64,000 nt of DNA from assembly GCA_028023455.1 (NCBI GenBank), contig JAQFVV010006309.1, positions 2,064,511 through 2,128,510 on the forward strand, in the 5' to 3' direction. This document shows positions 60,660 to 64,000 of this stretch, one piece after another. The notes under the pieces are model-generated. The model saw nothing but the letters and a program-made list of their open reading frames with translations. It did not search any database and was not told the origin of the DNA. Numbering within the stretch: the first letter of the stretch is position 1; each line of letters opens with the position of its first letter. The position numbers and the translations under genes are program-made. The DNA comes from Epiperipatus broadwayi (lineage: Eukaryota; Onychophora; Udeonychophora; Euonychophora; Peripatidae).

Positions 60660-63600
60660 TGACATAGTTACTGTAACGGTCATATATGTACATTCGCGTA
60701 AAAAATCTAGAGTTTTAATAAATCATCCCAAGGCCAACCAGAACAAACTGGTGGAGACCACATGTCTGATATAGCCCTAGTTCCTTTACTATTGCTCAAA
60801 GATTTACCACCTTACAGATGACACATATGAGGCCACAGCAGTATTCTCCTTCATCATATGCTGGCAGTAGAACATCAGTAAAGCAGAGACCATGGGGAAG
60901 GTTGATATTCTAACTAGTACAGCTATATAGATATCATGTGGCTAGAATGTAATTATTAAACAAGGAAGTGATTCTTAATAACTAATAATAAATAATAAAT
61001 AATGACTTAATGATGAGCAATATCGAGACTTGACACAAAAGTTAAATTTAAAATTAATTTAATAAAAGTTAAATATTGAAATAATAAATGAAATAATAAA
61101 TACAATGTCTCTATGCATTGTCTCACTCGCAGGTGATTAAGGGATACAATTTACATTTAAGTTTGGGTTCACACGCAGGTGATGGTTTTAATATGCAATC
61201 ATTTATGGCTGAGTTATACATAGCTTGGTTTACATATATATGTGACGGGTAAAATCACTCGCAGGTGATATTAATTTTCTAGTTACAAATTATTCGATTT
61301 GTTATATATATATGTATATCACTTGCAGGTGACGATTTTAGGTATAGGCACTTCCGGTTTATATATAGCACTTCTAATCACTCGTAGGTGATTGTAGTTT
61401 TTAGGTTACAAATATGTTAATTTACTTAGCTATATATCTATCACTTGCAGGTGATGAAGAAATTATAGGTTGGAAGTTACATTTTCATGAGCCTTAATAT
61501 TACTTTATAATTTAGTGAATTTGCTCATGACTATCTATGCCTAGTTTATGCTATATAACAGGATCTAGATTTGCTTTAGAACTAGTAGAAGTGATTATAA
61601 ACATTTATATAGGACATAATATTTTATTAAGCACGAATAATCAAGATATTCTCTATATAACTAGTATGCCTATGAAATTAGATTTGAACTCAGATCAAAG
61701 CTGAAAAATACAATTATTATGGCGGGATGAACTGATGATTGGAAATCAGACTTCAGATACCAGGGCATATAGAAAATATACAATTCTGAGTACCTGTGTC
61801 TCATATGCATGCCTTATTCACGGGATTTGTACCAAGTACCAGTTCCCTTTTACTAAACTCATTGCTGTGGAAATAAGAGACATTTAGTACAGATAATCGA
61901 ACAACTAATTTAAGGAGTCCCATGCTCCATTTCTGAGGATGCAGAATGGGGAGCTGTGAACCCATCCGCCATCTGGAGAAGGTAGTTGTCCAAACTAAGA
62001 GTAATGGTGTAGCCCGAACACATACGCCCATTAAAGAATACAGCAATAAGTGAGTACGCTGTAGCATTTCTTAAGGACACATACACACCGCTGACAACAT
62101 TATTATATAATAACTTAAGATGCTAAACAATAGTTTCCTTCATGAGACTACTGTATATCAAATTATACTATTAAGGAAAGCTTATGAATCCAATTTATAA
62201 AGCTACCTATATAGGCATTTATACTTCTAGGGAGGATTACAGCATATTAAGGGAAATTACAATATAGAATTATAGATTTATGCTGTATTTCATCACTTCA
62301 ACTGAATATTGATTAAATATTATACTTAAAGCAAATCTATCTTAGAATAGCTGTAAGCTTGTAATTACATCCTAAATAAGACATTTTATCCATTTCAAAA
62401 CAGAGTTTCGGTTTGTGCGTAAATACATGTGAGAATATATATTTACTTCTCACTATTGATTTAACTAAGAGTAAAACTCTATTTTGAATAAATATAGCAT
62501 AAACAAATACATAATTGAAAAATAATAAGATTTGGCATAGAGTTAACTAAAAGAAATGTAAGATTTAAAATAAGATTTCACGTAAGTGAAATGTGAAATT
62601 TGGTTTTGTTTTAGCCGAGTTTAAAAGAGAATTTATACGACATTTAGCTGAGATTTGATTGATTCAGTTTAAAATAATTTTAAGTTGTTTAAGAGAATTA
62701 ATTGGGGCAAATATTGTTATTAGCTTAAAATATACTAAATAACTTAGAAATTTAATTATTATTTTAAAATAGATCATTTTGAATTATACGTAATAAAAGT
62801 TATACTAAAACATTTAAGATCAATTGATTTAAGCAAGTTAAAACTAAATAACTTTTAATAACTCAGGATAAGATGAATACATAAAACTAAATCAATCATA
62901 AATAAGTTCAGTAAGTAAACCAATAAATACAGAAATCAAATCAATAAAGCAAATATGTTATCAACGCAAATAATAACTCAGGTAAAAAATCATAATTCAG
63001 TTCTCAAATTAGAATCTAATAATAATAAACCAGAATCAGGTGAGATTTTAGAATTAAAATAAAATAAAATTACATTTAAGATATGAGTTTAAATTACATT
63101 ATTATTATGGTCATAGAGTTTAGATTGAGCTAGTTTATAAGAATTAGTTGACTTTAGTTGAAAGGCTTTAAAATTGAAGGAGTTTATTACCATTATCTTC
63201 TTTTCTGCTAGCAGGCTGTTTCATCATCGAGCAACTTCTTTTAGGCAATGGAGACTCTTACTGCATTACTTCCACATCAGGTAGCTTTTACCGAGGTCCA
63301 GAAGGCAAAGAATTTAGCCTTCTACCCCGACATCATCATCACCAGATTTGCAAGTACTTTTCTAAAATATAATGTTAGACTGAATGCCTTCGAAGATGGA
63401 TGCCATGGCTTATATATTAGCTCACCCCCCTCTCCTTTGCTACATTATTTTTAGATTCACTTTTCCAGCTTTCTTGCTGCTTCTAAAAAAATCGTGGAAT
63501 CCTGCTAGGTCTAACCTCGGTCACTCATGGTAATTTATTCATATTTCTAATTTTAAATCTAATTCTAACCTTAAATTGAAACTAGGTCATTTTATAGTGA

Positions 63601-63700
63601 GAAGGATTAACTTTTATGGTGTCATCCTTTCTAGAAAAACAAATCTAAAAGATGAAAAAAACATTTTGTTATATATGTAACTCGACCATTTAATTTAGCG
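60660..63700. other. Third CpG-retaining block
   Basis: CpG is again retained (CATTCGCGTAAAA at 60693, CCCATCCGCCATC at 61960, ACATACGCCC at 62020, CTTCGAAGATGG at 63389). Minus frame 62067-61801 (88 codons) contains a polypyrimidine TTATTTCCACAG acceptor-like sequence near 61871, and plus frame 63248-63454 (68 codons) starts METLTALLPHQVAF. Neither has a recognisable family. The block holds the E-box tandem array at 61.1-61.5 kb. It may be an unidentified mobile element or a regulatory region. Confidence 0.4.
61122..61455 (+). repeat. Tandem array with near-palindromic ATCACTYGCAGGTGAT core
   Basis: Six copies of a 16-base core, at 61122, 61168, 61254, 61318, 61377 and 61440 (start positions). 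Consensus ATCACTYGCAGGTGAT: an ATCAC/GTGAT inverted repeat around a six-base centre. Five copies contain the E-box CAGGTG; the fifth has TAGGTG. The last four are spaced 59-64 bases apart. Linkers of copies three and five share AGTTACAAAT/GGTTACAAAT and TTAGCTATATATC-type ends, so the whole ~62-base unit is tandem. The core is better conserved than the linkers, which suggests selection or a protein-binding role. Confidence 0.8.
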
Positions 63701-64000
63701 ATATATGCAGAATTATATAATAATTTCGAATATTACTTTTAGAATAAATATTTTAGGTAAAGAAATTCTAATGTTTTAATCCTGTTAACATTATTCATTC
63801 CTGCATATATGTAGTCTCTCATTACACATACAACGCATTTTCCATTTATTTATTAACAGAAATATATATGTGCGTATTTATGGAGAGTTATATATATAGA
63901 TATAATTTTTATATTATATGTCAAGATATATGCATACATACATGATTAACATATTTAGGTTTTAATTTAGCCTATTTTAATACAATTTTAACATGATATA
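63701..64000. other. AT-rich end of window
   Basis: AT-rich with TATATA runs and no recognisable feature. Confidence 0.6.

Noticed and set aside
63248-63454. 68-codon plus frame METLTALLPHQVAF...
   Set aside because: Not assignable; without splice evidence or homologues it is not called as a gene.
1-64000. CRISPR arrays, bacterial operons or phage genes
   Set aside because: The DNA is plainly eukaryotic; no short regularly spaced direct repeats with unique spacers of CRISPR type were seen. The E-box array has conserved linkers in part and no cas-like gene.

Overview
The window looks like nuclear DNA of an AT-rich invertebrate animal. Supporting signs are Penelope-like, RTE-type and LTR retroelement relics, several tRNA-derived SINE families, long GATA/CTAT microsatellites, foldback elements, a decayed mitochondrial ND1 insertion, and CpG that is scarce except in a few blocks. 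The phylum cannot be fixed from sequence alone. I found no intact host protein-coding gene, no rRNA gene and no functional tRNA gene. Nearly every long open frame is either a microsatellite read in frame or a piece of a dead transposon.

Layout. 1-2.7 kb: two Penelope-like (PLE) copies, head to head, then a tRNA-derived SINE. 3.5-4.4 kb: antisense RTE relic. 4.9-5.6 and 8.2-9.1 kb: two foldback elements with long exact target-site duplications (TSDs). 9.3-10.6 kb: two small inverted-repeat elements. 11.2-11.5 kb: two tRNA-only retroposons. 12.1-25.5 kb: a very large diverged inverted repeat. Its arms carry a dispersed repeat array and a CTAT/GATA tract, and enclose a CpG-retaining core at 17.2-22.7 kb with promoter-like motifs. 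28.5-28.9 kb: nested palindrome. 29.8-30.2 kb: nuclear mitochondrial insertion (NUMT) of ND1. 30.8 kb: a third tRNA-only retroposon. 31.5-37.5 kb: an antisense LTR retrotransposon with unusually long (about 2 kb) LTRs, a tRNA-type primer-binding site and a gag-like remnant. Each LTR holds a foldback-family insertion that the other LTR lacks. 37.7-38.4 kb: second PLE inverted pair. 40.1-42.9 kb: second CpG-retaining block. 49.3 kb: AAT/ATT palindromic microsatellite. 51.2 kb: 50-bp-stem hairpin. 52.6-54.6 kb: third PLE inverted pair. 55.0-58.3 kb: RTE cluster. 60.7-63.7 kb: third CpG-retaining block, containing a short tandem array with a near-palindromic E-box core.

How it works together. This is a retroelement graveyard. 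RTE- or LINE-type machinery probably mobilised the SINEs, whose TSDs are visible. The recurring theme is inverted duplication at every scale: three PLE pairs, foldback elements, SINE pairs, palindromic microsatellites and the 13-kb inverted repeat. Homologies were read by eye; no alignment or database search was run.
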